A stretch of DNA of 64,000 bases from Cristatella mucedo (GCA_009760855.2 WPIO01000031.1:2419001-2483000); one strand, 5' to 3'; counted from the first letter of the stretch, positions 15,601 to 30,800 are shown. The notes: generated from the letters alone by a model not told the origin. A program made the numbers and translations.

Positions 15601-15998
15601 TTTCTCGTTAAACGGGAAAGATGAAGGAATAAACACGTAGAACGTCACCGAAATGGAGTGATCTATTTCTTTCATCCTACAATCAAAAATCAGTGTCCAT
15701 GAAAACGGCATATCTAAAGATTCACCAAACATGTATGTACAAAGCCTAAAATAAGTTATAGCACAGTCAACCGAAATCTGATAACTTTTTGCGCTGAGTC
15801 TAACACAATAAGGCCTAACAGTAAGGATGCAATCAGTAGATGAGGCTTAGCCGACACCCGGTATTTTTCGCACCCAATCTTCTTAACTAATCATTACCTC
15901 ACCATGCTAGTACCACTAACATTTTGACCCATAAATGAGGCAATTGCTTACTCCCAGTCACACAAGTAAGTCATGTACATGAGCGCACGCATGCATGT

Positions 15999-16038
<40 letters not shown>

Positions 16039-19000
16039 ACACACTCACTGGCATATGCACACACAAACGAGGGTCTATGCAAATAGATAATACTGGGCAA
16101 ATAATATACGAACTCAACTAAGAGGTGGAGTTCATATGACGAAGTGCTACTTACGGTAAAAATGTGCATCCTGCAACCTCTAATTGCTATTCCAAGCCAC
16201 AAAAACATGCAAAATGAACTTTACTGGCAGGTTAAATCAGGTGCACAAATATTTGTGAATTCAGACAGCCAATTTTTTTATCAAACCACCAGTACAGATA
16301 CAAGGATTTGGTAGAAATGTGTTCCAATCCTTCTAATAAAAATATATCGTATAGACTGTGCCAGGAGTGGTCAATGTTTGAGTCATCAAACATCCCTGAA
16401 CTTTGCTGCCTGTCATCATTGACGTGCATAGCAAAGCTTACCCAGCCGAAATCAGAAATAAATTACCGCAGCCTAACTCTTATTTGAAATTGCAGGTTGA
16501 TTTGTAAAGCACTGGCCGAGTTATGGAATTTACAAGGCAAAAAGCAATACCAGAAATACTTTTCAAAGTCACCCATTGCTTCTGGTTTACTTCCAGGTTA
16601 GACGAGATTTGCAACATCATTTTTAACGTTTTCCTTCTGAGGAAATCGTCTAGACCTCATATCCCATTACTAACATGTTGGTCTCTTCAGAGGTATCCTA
16701 AACAAACACTCGATTGTTGGACCAATCTTCTCAGTATTTGCTCAACATTTGCCCTTAACACACTCGCAGGCTACATCTGAACAATAGACATATGTAGACT
16801 GTGCATTCTCCATTTCTTTCTACGGGAACCTCTGCCAAGAATACGACCACATTTACTCCAGAGTACCTGCATCACAACCCTGCTGGAGTGCTGTTGTTGG
16901 CTCGAGTTCTAATTGAGTGCCAGATTTGATGGTGTAGATTTGCTCGATTAGCAACTTTTCCTAATCCCAACCTCACCTCACTTCATTGGAGTCGGCTATC
17001 GGTTGCACAAGCAGGAATTGCCACGATAATTTAGAAAATTATAAGCAAAATGCTCAAAATTAGCCAAAACCTCTTTAAACTCCTTGACAAATCTTCGAAA
17101 AACGACCTCATCATCAGCCAATGCAAGAACTGTGTGATGCTCACGAGCTGGAACAGAAGTGCAGCCGTTGAGCTTTTTTTCCTAGGACAAGCCTACCATT
17201 CATGCCAAAGGTTTCCTATTCATCAAACCGTGAGGGTTTAACGATGGCACTTTACAAGGCCGAACACTCGCATAGTTAATTTGCTACAACTGTATCAATA
17301 TACCAAAGAGTACGGTTTCTCACAATGTTAATGTCTTAGTGAAGACTCGGAGTTCTAGAAATACTTTGTGGTTGCCCCGTACGACAAGGTTGAAAACAGC
17401 ATTCTAAAGTTGAGGGCATTTAAGTGCCACTCTCCTTCGAGATAAGTTCACAAACAAACTCTATAACCATCGCCTAGGAGGCAAGCTAGCAGTGACACCG
17501 TCAGATGGCAATGGGATGAGGCTGGTAAACATTCTGAAGTACTAAGAGAAAAGCGTTGCTCTCAGTAAAGAATGCGTTAAGCAGTTAACAGTGGGCAAAG
17601 GCACTAATCCCCTAGACTGCTGAAGATGAGGATAGTTTTTTATGGAACGATGAAAGCTCTTGTCGATCGAAAACAAAAGGCTTTGAAAGTGCTTTGGCGA
17701 CCCAAAAATTACTTATGTGAATGTAAGCAGCAAACCGTCAAATTGAGCTAGTAATTTTGACCCATACATGAGGCAAGTACTTGCTCCCAATCGCACAAGC
17801 AAGCCATGACATGGACGTATATATGAACCACACACACACATGCAGCACACGCATTCACACATAAGCACACCTACACACACAAATATACACATGCACACAC
17901 AAACGCACACACATACATACGCAGACCCACCCACAAACACACACATACATACCGGCACGTGCAAACACTTCCTCGCACGAGTGTCTTTGCAAATAGATAT
18001 AGCTGGACCAACAATTCATGTACTCTAATAATAGGTGAGATTCATATGATGAAGCGCTATTTGCAGCTAACAAAATATGCATGCTGCAACCTCTGCTTGC
18101 TGCTACGAGGTACATAACATGCGAAATGAACTTGTTTGGCGACTTTAATCGGGTTCACAAACATTTATGAATTCGGAAGGCCAATTTTTTATTAAAAAAA
18201 ACATCACTACGTGCAAAGGATATATTTGGTAGACAGATGTTAAGATCATGCCCTTTAAAAATGCATCTTAAAGATTGTGTGGGAGTGGTTAAGGTGTGAT
18301 TCCTCCAATGTCCATGAACTTTACAGTCTGTTATCACCGACATGTAAAGCAACACTTGTGCAATCAAAATCAGAAATAAATTACGTCTGTGATGTAGAAA
18401 CAGAGCTGCACTCTCATTTTAAATTTCAGATTGACCTGTATAGTATTGGCAAAGTTATGGAATTTACAAGACAGAGCTACACTATCAATTAAGATCTCAA
18501 AAGTCATAAGCATGGCTTCCATTTTACTTTCGGGTTAGACATCATTCATGTGGTCCTTTTTAATGCTTTCCTTTTAAGAAGAAATCGTCCAAACTTTAGA
18601 TCCCAATCCTCATGTGTTAGTCGGTTGTTGGACTATTATTTTCAGCATTTTATCCACCCCATTCCCTATCGCTTTTTATAGGAGCTTCCAGAAAGAACAC
18701 GACCATATTTACTTCAGAATACCAGCCTCACTGAGCTGCTGGAGTGCTGTGGGTGGCTTGCATTCTTAATAAATGCCAGATTTGTTTAAGGTCTAAATTG
18801 GCTTGATTAGCAGGTTATTCCTAAGCCTCCTACAGCAATAGACTAGAGCCGGCTATTGGTTGCCCAAGCAGGAACAACTATGACAATTGATCAAGCTACG
18901 AACAGTATGTTCGAAATTAACAAAAATCTTAAAACTCGCACTTAAAGACACCGGAAACCGACCTCCTCACTACTTAATGCAAGAACCCTGCGACTGCCCA

Positions 19001-21626
19001 CGAGCTTGAACTGTGAAGTGAAGCAGCTGAGTTCTATTTGCTTCGCTGAGAAAAGCCTGCCTGTCATGCCGAAGGTCACTAAATCGTCAAGCTTCGTGGG
19101 GATGGGTAAAACTATGGCACGTTACAAGGCCGAACACTCGTACGGTTAACTTGCTACTTCTTCATCAATACCAAAGGATGCGGTTTCTTACGGGGTGAAT
19201 GTCGTTATGAAGGCTGTGAGTACTAGAAACATTCTGTGGTTGGTTGCCCCACGACAACGTGGAAAACATCTTTTTAAAGTCGGGGGTATTGAAGCACCAT
19301 TTTCTGTTGGCGTAAGTTCATGATCAAACTCTGAAAGGACTGCCTGGGGGTCGAACTAGCAGTGACACCGTAAGAAGGCAATTGGATGAGGCTGGTCAAC
19401 ATTCTCAAGTCATTGAGAAAAAACCAATTCTCTCTGTGAAGAATGTGGTAAGATATTAAGAGTAGGCAAATGCACTATTCCTCTATACTGCTGAAGATTG
19501 GGATAGATTTGTATAAAGCGATGAAAGCAAATTCAGGCTCTTTTCGATCGAAGAAAGGGCTTTAAAAGTGCTTTGGCAACCCAATAAAGCCAGCTTAACC
19601 AAATGCCAGCAGCAAACCCTTAAATTAGAGGGGTGTCATGGTACAGAAGTGATTGCTTCAGCAAAAACGGCATCACAGTCCTGCATCTCATGTCAAGCAT
19701 CAACCCAAGACATCTATTCAGAACGAAACTTAATAGAATGCATTAAATTTTCCAACACCACACCGATCAAAAACTCACCACCGCAAAAGCTACAAATTAA
19801 TGATTATTTAGCTGAGTTGGTTACCCTCCCCTGATCGGTATGAATGGGCCAAATCCAACCTTAACTTGACCTTAACCCAATAGAGTATTGGTCGGAAGTC
19901 GAGCGAAGGTTATGGCAGCAGCTGGCTGATTGTACCACTTCAGTTGATGCAGTACGAGTCCATTTGAAGTAAGATGTGTTCAAGCATTTAACCAGCTCCG
20001 TGCTGAGGCGAGTCTAGCGGGTCATTTTAAATAAGGGAGGCCCGACAGTGTATTAGCTCAATAAATAAGGAATTATATGTATGTTAGATATTTACTAGAA
20101 ATGCTGATGAATAGGTGGCCATCATGATGGCCAATTCACATGTCCAAGTGATTTTGTCTTTGAGTGTGTCTTCTTCCATAGCACACTCAAGGTGCCAGTG
20201 GCTAATAGTGTGCATGCAGTATCAAATAGTGTTAGCCGCATGCAAAATAAAATCCACAATCACAGCTGAGACAGTCAAGGCTTGACGTTTGCACAATCCT
20301 TCTGCTGCCAACAGTATTAAAGTGACAGAATGGGACAGCTAATAAAATAACCTAAGAGGACAAGGATGCTGACGCCACAATGGCAGCTCGGATGGATAAT
20401 TGGGAGCAAAGCCGTAGTAGCTAGTAGAGTCAAAGTTAGATCTACTGGTCAACCGCTAGCGTGGCAAAGTGTATGCGCGACTAAACAATCAAGATCTGAG
20501 CTTTTAAGTGGCAACTCTTGATAGCACTGATGAATTTCTAGCAGTAAGGCGAGTACCACATAGATGACCAGCCACGAGCAACTGCTATTGGATGCCCTTC
20601 CTTCATGTGGACTGATGTGGTGAAACACTCAAGTTTTGGTCGGAGCTATGTGGGGGAAAAATAAAAGAAAAACAAAGAAGAAAGAAAGCGCACAGCATCC
20701 ATTGAAAGCTAAACTTTTCTTGTATTACTGAACCTGACGAAATTCTGAGTGGATTCGGTCAGAAAGATTATCTAGGCGGCTCAAGGAACAAGCATCGAAT
20801 CTCTTAACTACCGGCTGTGGGACATGACAAATCATTCATCAAGTCGCCTTTTAGGGAAAGACGACAGTGATCCTGGCCGCTCTTTGAGATCACAGGGGCA
20901 TATTAGAGCCCATTTATCTTGCAATGATTGGCTGCCTCAGAAAAAGTCAAGGCAGAGCCCCTCATGAGCTTAATTAAAATTCTGGCATTGCATTCCAAGC
21001 ACCAAGTTCTGGTACGAAAAGTCAAAGTAGCTTTCACTATGCACTGAGGCATAAAGAATAATGCAGAAAGCCACGATGATCTTATTCAGAGCTGCTAGGC
21101 AACTCCGTGACAGATGATAAAAAAGCGAAGGGACAGCATCATTGATTTTTATTGCTCAAATTGTCGAAAACTTTGCGTCGGCAAACTGATTTGGTAATAG
21201 GTACCAATTTCCAAACCATGCAATATGACGCCGACCTTATTCATGCAGCCTGTACCTGTTACAACTTCACACGGTGTGACTTACTAAGAAATGCAAATCA
21301 AACTATAAACGTAAGTTCCCATTCACTATTGCTGTTATCGTTAACAATATCGCTGCATACAAACTTATTTCAAAAGTTAGAAAAGCTGACAGATGATAGT
21401 CAATGGGCAAAGCAGACGACTCACCACATTTTTATAAATGGATCAACTTCTAGCTTTGGCTTCTTGCCAGGTTGGCAGGGAATCTGAAGCAGAATTATAT
21501 GAGCTGACAGCCGGATCGCCTTACTGCGACAATGACCTTCGAGTGCTTATCTGGGAGATACAGATACACAAACTAAACATGCTGCATGCACACATGCATG
21601 CAAGTACACACGCACGCACGCGCGCG

Positions 21627-21674
<48 letters not shown>

Positions 21675-21705
21675 TACACACACGCGCATGCATGCACACA
21701 CATAT

Positions 21706-21776
<71 letters not shown>

Positions 21777-24765
21777 CACGCACGCACATACATGAGCATG
21801 CTCACCGACACACAATACCATAGACTAAAAACACACAAACTCCAAAGACGCGTTAGGGAAATGTCAAAGTTAGGCTTCCACTTTGATGAAATCGGTGCCT
21901 ATCTGTACAAGTCAACATCTTTAGACAGAATCAAAGCAACAAAAAAGTGAGCACAAAGCATTGATGAAGCGTTGATGAACTTAAGCGGGCACTTACTTGA
22001 ACTTACTGGGCACTTACTTGAGCTTACCGATGGGCAAGAGCTAAATGCACATTAGCCAGATGGGCTAGCATTAGCAAACCTGCTTGGGACTGTCCGGATT
22101 GTCATGGTCCATAAACTGGAATAACAATCTAGTCACGGTAAGAAACTGGATTGATTGACCTTTTCCTCTCTTAGAAGTAAAGCCATCTGACAAATGGTGC
22201 TTGCCAACCAAAAACGTGATGCCTCGATAACAAATTGCACAGGCAAGTTCGACAAGTGGCACTTACACCTTGGCCACTGGCATAAGGCGTATGGCCTCTG
22301 CTGCTGCCAAGGTCCTCTCGCTTAGTGGAAGGCTTACCAACCTTGTCGACAGAGGTTCCTTCATGTTCTTCGATGTCCTCAGGATCCAACTGATAACAAT
22401 CCTCAGATTCATCGGAAACCCCACATCCCCCGTGCCCGAGGTCCCTACTTTGCTCCTTTGGCACGGCCAGGGTGACGTCAGAACAAGAAGAGCACCAGCA
22501 TCAGTGCTGGCATCGCCTGAGGAGCTTCTTGCATCTTGTATCTGGTGTCTGCAGCAGCCGATGCACCAGCATGCACCAGAGGCAAACCACCTCCAGCCAA
22601 TAGCTCGCCTTAGTCACTGGTCGAGAACACAGCCGGCGTTTGCTGTGCGTCGCCAGGACTGCCAATGTTGCTAGTAGCATCGTTACTACATCCACGGGTC
22701 AGCAACGAGGCAGCCTGGTCGCCTTTGATCCCTTTGCCGCTTCGGCTCCTCGGCTCACTTCAGCTCGAGCTTCAGTCACTTCAGCTCGAGCACAGCAGCC
22801 CAACTCCCTCTCAGCCTGCGCTTGTTCGGAGGAGGATGCTGCAAACAAGCGTGCAATTGAAAGCAGTAAAGATGGTACTCTTTACCTTTCCTAGGATTCA
22901 CAAAATTTCTTTGATGACCATCTCTGTGGATCATGAATCTATTTTTGTCGGTCCATGGTATAGAGCTCCAGCCATCACTAATAAATTGGGCTTACTCATA
23001 TGCAGTTGCAGAGGGCTTTTTCGTTGCAGCTTGTTACTAAAGACTGGCATTATTAGACTCTTCCCTAAATGTCATGTTCTAAAACCTCTAAATACCAAAT
23101 GGACAATACCGACGGCTATCCCAAGGACCTTTAGAGACATCGGAGAAAGGTATTCTTTTGATCCCGTGTAGTCTGTTTCGGTAGATCATCCTTTTTTGCA
23201 CATGGCTGGCAAGAGGATATTACATGACTATCATGAAAATACAACTTTAGGTAGTACCTGAAAGTCTCGTCGCAAACATCAAGCTTCTGAGCCACATCCA
23301 CATTTCTTAGACCATCTCTGCTGCAAGGAGTGTCCTTTCTGTGCTCGTGCATTCAAAAATCATGCATATTTTCATACCATAACTATTGATGTTTCCTTTT
23401 CAGCACATAAAATGCCAAGAAAGAGCTTCGGTTCTATAAGGTGCTATTGGTTATATTGGTATTATTTTTGTCATCAAGATAATAACACTGCAAGTAAAAA
23501 CAATTTTTTTGCAATTGTCAAGATAAACTATCGCTAAGGCAGTAGGAGCGTTTTCTTTTTTAACTGTCATGGTAAAACCAGCCATCGACAGTTAGCCCAT
23601 TTTGTATATAAACAATCCGGTTTATGCATTTCAGCCCACGGTGCTACACTACTTCTGGTGGCAATTAGTTGCTAAGCAAAAGCGCATACAAGGTGCATAA
23701 GACTTGAACCGTGTCCGTGTACGGTGAACCTAGTAAACTCTTTTGCATGTGGGCACATGGGGCAGCCTAAGTGCAATGTACTGAACATGCTGCAACCTTG
23801 AACCATACTTCAAGCACAACCGTTGTGCCCTATATTTATTAGCATACTTTGTGGGAGCTGAATACGCACTGAAGTCAGCATAAAAAACCCACTGACTTTC
23901 ACCTGTTGAAGTACTTTATGGCATGTGTAAAATCAATGAAAAGAGATCAAGTGACCTTACAGGATGAATGCAAAAATATTTTGTATTAGGGTTGCTCATT
24001 ATACATTATTAGGCAGTTAAGCGGTCACAGGGTTTGAACTTGATCAGCCGATGGGCCTAATTTTCAGCCAATGTGCATTTGTAGGAATATTTCTGTGTCC
24101 TAAAAATAATTGACGCAGTGTGTCATAAATACTTATATGGTCTGAACGACTATGGTCGGAAGTTAAAACTGCAAGAATTGCATTTCTTCTTCACATACAA
24201 GATCTATAAGATTGCTGCTGTTTTGGAAACATGCACCAACAACAGGACACTGCCCATAGACTACCCTGGATCCCACTAAATTTTTACATAAGATACATAG
24301 CCTGAACAATGAACATAGTTCAAACAATGATTTCGGCAGGTTAGAGAGACGACAGGTTGGAGGCTCGTGAGCCGCCAAATTACCTGTACACCGTTGTCAA
24401 CAGCTGTCACAGCTGGTTGCCTAAATATGTCATCCACATCCTGGTTTTTCATTTCGTTGAGGCAGTAGATATCCACTTTGGCCTTGTCTGGCATCTAAGT
24501 GTAGACAACAGAAGGACAGCGACCTCGAGGGTAGCTCAAATCTGCAGTGCATTGAAGATATGCCATTAACCACGGAGCACTGCCACTTATACCGACATTG
24601 GTGGTAGGTAGGCAGTAAGCTACTGACCTTGTCGGCACGGGTTTGCAAAGTCTCGGTCAGCCACCTTCGCCAAGAAGAATGGATATACTTGCACGACCAG
24701 CTGATGCCAAAAAACGCCTCCCACATCTAGAGACAGAATAGCATACCAACTTTTAAAATACACAC

Positions 24766-24819
<54 letters not shown>

Positions 24820-27800
24820 GCACCCAAAACGAACTAAATCTCTTTCAAGGTCCATTACAGATGCCGTAATTGAAACACGTCAACATGGTTATCGATAGCA
24901 ATCTTGCAGCACTCGTAGATTGGCAGTTACGATGCTCAGTCAGTCATGCATGCACGTATCAACACTGGCTCAAAAAGAACTGGTTCACGGACAGCTTCCT
25001 ATAAAGGCCGTACCATCAATGAAGGAAATAGAAAAGCAAGAATCGCCCCAGTGTGTATACGATCAGCAGCAGCAGCTATGGCAGCATTGCATCATACCAA
25101 ACCGTCCACTCATGCAATGCCGACCAAATAGCAGTGAATGGAACTGAGATGCATATGCCAAACACAAGCAGCTGAAGCAGACGACAATACTAACGTGAAG
25201 CTCCATTTCGTGTCTGAACCTGAAGGTGCCGCCTACTGCTTCTTCGGCTATGGGAAACGTCAACCAGTTTCCCACGAGGTGCACCGTCTTGGCGATCAAG
25301 TCAGACACGGCCGCAAGCTTCGGATGCATGTACTCCTCCCCAATCTCTTGCTCTTCAGCGACATCTTGGTCTGCTGACGAAGCTGGCTGCAAGGCTACTG
25401 CAAGCCTCAGCAGAGTCAGCAAGTATGGCCACTGTTCGAGAGGTAGCTCCACCAGAGTCACAATAGCCAGGTCCAGCACAATGGCGATCGTGCCCTCCAT
25501 CTGCCGTTCGACCGCTGCATCAGTACTGCAGTGAAAGCAAACGTTGCAGTGTATAAGGAAGTTCGGGTGGGGATGGGTGAAGAGAGGACGAAGGACATGA
25601 GGAAGTCAGGTAGAAGAGGAGGATAGAATGAAAGTCAACACGACACGGCAGCTACCGGTAGGCCGACATCGATAGTTTGCTGAGTGCATTCAGCGCTTAG
25701 CTGAGCATGCATGCACTCACCCGGATGCACTTGATGCAGCCCACTTGTCGGCCAGCTGCAGCAGGCCAGCGACTGCAGCATCTCTCTCCTACAGTGGCAA
25801 AGGCACGAGCTCAAGCTACTCAATCAGACCAAGCAACCAGCAACTGACCAGGGCGGCTCCGCTACCGACAACGAGACGCAGGCTAAACTGCTTTTGCAGG
25901 GCGCTGCCGCCGATTGGATGATGGGAGCAAAGCAGGAAACATCTGCAGCCTGCACCCAAGTGAGAGGACCCACGGCCTAGATCGATTGTATGGTACTACA
26001 GCCATGCAAACTCGGTAAGCTGTGATCTTCATTTTGGGAGTGCAAAGAAGGCACAGCCCAATGGAATGCTGTGCTATCTTATTCGTATGGTCTTCGATGA
26101 ATGCAAAGCGTTTCTAGAGGGAATTTCCCAACTGGTGCCGCATCAAGGGGTGCACCTCTTCATTGAGCCACAGCACTAACCTGAGAAGAAAAGGCAGGCC
26201 CGGTGCCTTGGCAGTGCCGCAGCACAGCTGCAGCACATGCTTCCAGAGGCAGGTCCAGCTGGCAGGCGATGGCAACGAGCAGCTGCTCCTTGGTGAGCGC
26301 TGCCACAAAGGCCCTGGCACTCAGGTAGCTGCCTTCGAAGAGGTCGAGCAGGTGTGCGTGCCAAGAGACGACATCACTGGAAAAAAAACGATTGCGGTCC
26401 TCGAGCAGCCATTTCAGGCTCTTTCTTCCTCCCAATACCTTCTGAAACAATAGTGCTCCAAAAATAGTCAGATGATGTCTGTCATGATATTTATTACCAA
26501 AGCTCCTTGAATTGTAACAGAAAAAACAGTTACGTGATTATCTATGGTTAAGTGACGCTAAAAAGCATAAGTCATGTAATAGTCAGTGAGTTGTATATCA
26601 CCCTTTGTGAGTAGCAGGAGTTAAGCTCTAGCCCTCAAGGCAGGCAGTCCGAGTCACGATCTGTGCTTTAAAGTGCTAGGGGTTTGCCAGTGTTTACCAC
26701 TCGTCGGCAATGACTAGCACCATTACAGACACTGTACTTTCGGCCTAATTCTGTTCGGATGTAAAAGCCAATACACCCAGTTTGTAATACTTTCCCTAGC
26801 TCACAGCAGCAAGCTTTTGCCGGCACATAGCTACTCACATGTGATGGGTAGTGTCTTGTTTAAACGTTTCCACAGCATCGCTGAGAGTGTGGCTGAGACC
26901 CCACCACTCAATGCTGGCATGGAAGTGGTAGGCCGAGTCAAATTCTGCTCTGTCACTAAGAGTGTGGTATAGAGGCAGAATGCGAAGCCAGCTGGGCTGA
27001 CCCATGCGAGCGACGGCTGCTATAGCCTCTTCGAAATTAGTGAGGTACCTGCAATAAAGCTGACACACTCAGAGACAACACAGAGACTGTAGAGACACAC
27101 GGAGCACTCGGGAAAAATAACAAAATAAACCCTGAGGCCGAGAACCGAGATCTGCTCCCACAGTAGGGTTCAACTGTACCCGTGTAACAGCACAGCAGGC
27201 AAATGGCAGCAGCATAAGTTGGCAGCTGGTGCTACAGCAGACTTGCCTACTGCAGAGAGGCACGGTAAGCGAGCAGGAAGACACAGCGGGCAAATCACCT
27301 CGAATCCCTAAAATGGTGCTCCGTGACTTTTCTAAGGAATACAACATCGCCGGGATATACGCTCATTGACTGCAGTACGCCAGAGACGTGGCCAGCTGAG
27401 GCCAGGTGCGCCAGATCAGCACTCAACTGCAGAAGCGTCAAACCCGATATCACGAGCATGTGAATTGGGCTCGGTGATTCCGTTACCGCCGCTTGATTCA
27501 AAGTCGAGCACAGTTGCATGTGAGATTTTACCTGGGTATCCAAGTACATATTGAAAGCCTGCAATAAGAAAAAAAGAACAGATGCAAAGACAGCCAGGAA
27601 CAAACATGGTTCGGCAGTTTTATCCGAGGAATCTGCTGCAGTTGTAGCCGAACGATCGAACTCCACAGGCCGTACGACATGTCAATCGATTTGTAGACAC
27701 CGCACTTTTACAGATAATCTGGTGGGCCACACCGGTGATGCTACCGAGGGAAAAGCCCAATCTAAAATTTATAACAACTGCCCTCAACCCTTGCAACAAG

Positions 27801-30800
27801 ATGTACACGATCTCCAAGATATTCACTCAATGAAAATATATCAGTTCCAGAAAATAATGCATATAATATTCTGAGGCCTGAGGCCATATCGAAGGAATGA
27901 CAATCGGTAATATAAATGGAGACATATTTTCAGTCATAACTTCGTTGCAGTCTAAAAGTACTAATACATGATATAGTAGTATTAACAGAAGATTCAGCAT
28001 ATAGTATATGTATGTGTGTATATATATATATATATAAGTTTTATAGAAAATGCCCCCTCCTATGACCCCGTGTTCATATAAAATTGCACAACTATGGATG
28101 ATAGCGATGTGGGTTTTCAAATAATACGACTGCAGCAGCTCACCTCTAAAAGCCCATTGCTGCCATCAACCCTGTCGCTATAAATAATTGCTCCAGCGGA
28201 TGTCACACATGAAATTACGTCCTTGAAGTAGTCTAGCACAATGTGGGCTGTCATTTCGCATGTGCAGAAGCAATAGTACAGATCGGGAAGCATCGACAGC
28301 AATCCAAAAGCTTTGTCTAGATCGATCCGTTCACGCAAGGTTGGCTTGTCGTCAGCCTTAGCTGACATTTTGATTCCACTTCTGTAACTGTCCTTGGGAT
28401 AGTCGGGCAACATCGCCAGGTCATACTGATTATATGGATGCGAAGAATCTACAAACGAATTAGTGAATACCCGGGATTTGCAGCATGTACGTTACACTTG
28501 CAGTTGCCACAAAAACCATCACTTGCAGTTCGGATTATCGAGCATGTCAAGCTTGAAAGCTTTAAAAAGCCTAAGATTATAACGTGCATTCATAGACACG
28601 CTGTACAGACTGCAATTTACAGCACTCACAGGAGGTTCTCAGTAAGGTCAGTGCCCGAAGTCTGGGTTGTAAAGTTTAGGGCAAGTAGCAGTTCCTACCA
28701 AGCAGCCGCAGCAGTTTGCCTTAGCTGCATTCCATTAAATTCGTGTAGCTCCCAGAAGTGAGCACCTGTCGGATATTTTCAAACTAATTAGGCACTCGAT
28801 TTTAATTCGATCAAAGTTATCGGTTTGCTTATACCAAATTTATAACTGTTATATATTCAATCTAATGGACAGGTAAATGGACCAGAACAACCAAGTAGTA
28901 CAGCCCACAGTCCACATAAGAGATTCGGAAACTCAATCCAGTTGCGACTGTTTTGAGATAGCGTGAAATATTGCAAACACGATATTACTAACATCGTGGA
29001 TTGCGGTACGGCATACTGCCGATGAAAAGCAGTTTAGGCAATCCATGTGGCATACTATGGGTAGCCATCACATTCGATCCCTATCCAAGATTAGGAGCTG
29101 TCTCCCACAGTGGCTTGTAAACAATATAACTAGCTCTTTAGTTCTGTCTCGGCTTGATTATTGAAATTCCCTTTTGGCTGGGCTGCCAAAGAAAGCTATT
29201 ATGCCACTGCAGAGGACTATGAATATGGCTGCAAGGCTAGTCTTCAAGTCCCAGCGGTTTGAGCACGTGTCTTCTTTGCTGAAAGAGCTAGGATGGTTGC
29301 TGGTTGAGCAAAGGATACAGAGCACAGTTCTTACGCTGACCCACAAGGCCCGCCAAGGCTTGGCTCCTTCGTACCTAGCTGAATTGCTGCATCAGTTTCA
29401 GCCTGTTCGCGCCCTCAGGTCCTGTGTGGACAACAAATTAGCTGTCCCATTCCTCTGCTTAAAGACTGTTGGCGACAGAAGCTTTCGCTCTGCAATTCCT
29501 AGACTGTGGAACTTGCTTCCACAATTCTTACGCAACTACAACTACTCTCCTACTGCCGACTATGGCACATCCTTTTCAACGGTCCTGAGCTGCTACTTCT
29601 ATGCTACTCACTACCTCAACTGCTCTCTTGACTCTGCAATGCTTCCCACTTTTTCTTTGTTTCGTGAGACGAAGTCTGTTGGCTATCGAATGTGTACCAA
29701 AAGCTGCTTAGGCTGTGAGTGCGCTATACAAAACTCTCCTGCGTAACACCCACGTGGTCTTTATGACTTTGGGGAGTTACAGACGGAGATACACATACTG
29801 TGTTAGATTTGCACTGACCGTGTGGACTACGTTGCTCAGACAGCTCAATTTAGTGAGCTATTACTTACTAGCAGGGAGCATTTCAACACGAATGGATTAA
29901 TTTGTTTTGTTGATGCCACTGTGTGCTCTACCACCTATGAACCAGCTTCGAATTATGTGCGAACCAAACGATGCTGCTAGTCCAGACGTGCTATTCCAGT
30001 AGATGGTGGTAGAGAGTGAGCCTTGTACAAAAAGCTAGTATTGTAAACAGTGTTTGCTGATGCCGTGACTACAGACACAAGCCAATTTAGGAGTGATCGG
30101 TAAACTAGTGCCACGACAGCTAAGTTCAAAGGCTTGTTTTAAAAGCTCTGTAGTGTCTGGATATGCGGCACCCACCATAGCTGCCTAAAATAAAGTTTCC
30201 CTCCTACAGTTCAAATTCAAAGAGAGGCAGCATAGAACAGCTTTGTATATATGTACTAATTTCATTTCATTCATAATGACCGGTTTCATCACTTGATCAT
30301 TTGTACATTGGCTTGATTTGAGAAGATACCAATGGTTCAAATACAGTTCATATATCTATAAGCAAAATCATCAGCCATGCCTATCACAGAGAACTTTTTA
30401 TGCGATAACCGTGCCAATAGGCAACCCGATAAAAGCACGCCGACAAAAGTGTGCAACTACAAAAGCATGCAGGGCAAAAGAACGCTGAACAAAAGCAGGC
30501 AAAATTGCAAACAAAATACTTTTAAGGAATGCTGGTTTAAATGGATTATTTGTTCCAGCTTTTAAATATTTTTTTAGTGATATAGTTACATAGAAGGAGT
30601 GGATATAGCCTAATAATTTTAGACTATTTTTAATTAGCCACTCGGGCTGTGTGCTATTCAATTCCTTGAAGGTAACCTCCCAATAGGACTGTTCCAAAAA
30701 AGGTTGTTCATGAAGCTAGCCCAAACATTTGGGCCACACAAATAACTGCAATGAAATGCGATATAGTTGCCGCTTCCACAATAAACGTCAGAACACTAGA

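Larger units (their letters stand above)
3475..22865. repeat. Large tandem duplication, unit 1 (19.4 kb)
   Basis: The exons, the introns between them, several microsatellites and Tc1 remnants repeat in the same order in unit 2. The left edge lies within a minus-strand Tc1-like fragment. The right edge lies within a copy of exon N7. Unit 1 has a private LINE fragment at 4.5-5.4 kb and a nested repeat at 15.9-19.6 kb. Confidence 0.85.

Noticed and set aside
21521-21838. Open frames with Cys/Val or His/Thr repeats across CA tracts (also 17713-18115, 15948-16208, 44617-44805)
   Set aside because: They are translations of dinucleotide microsatellites with no start, splice or family support.
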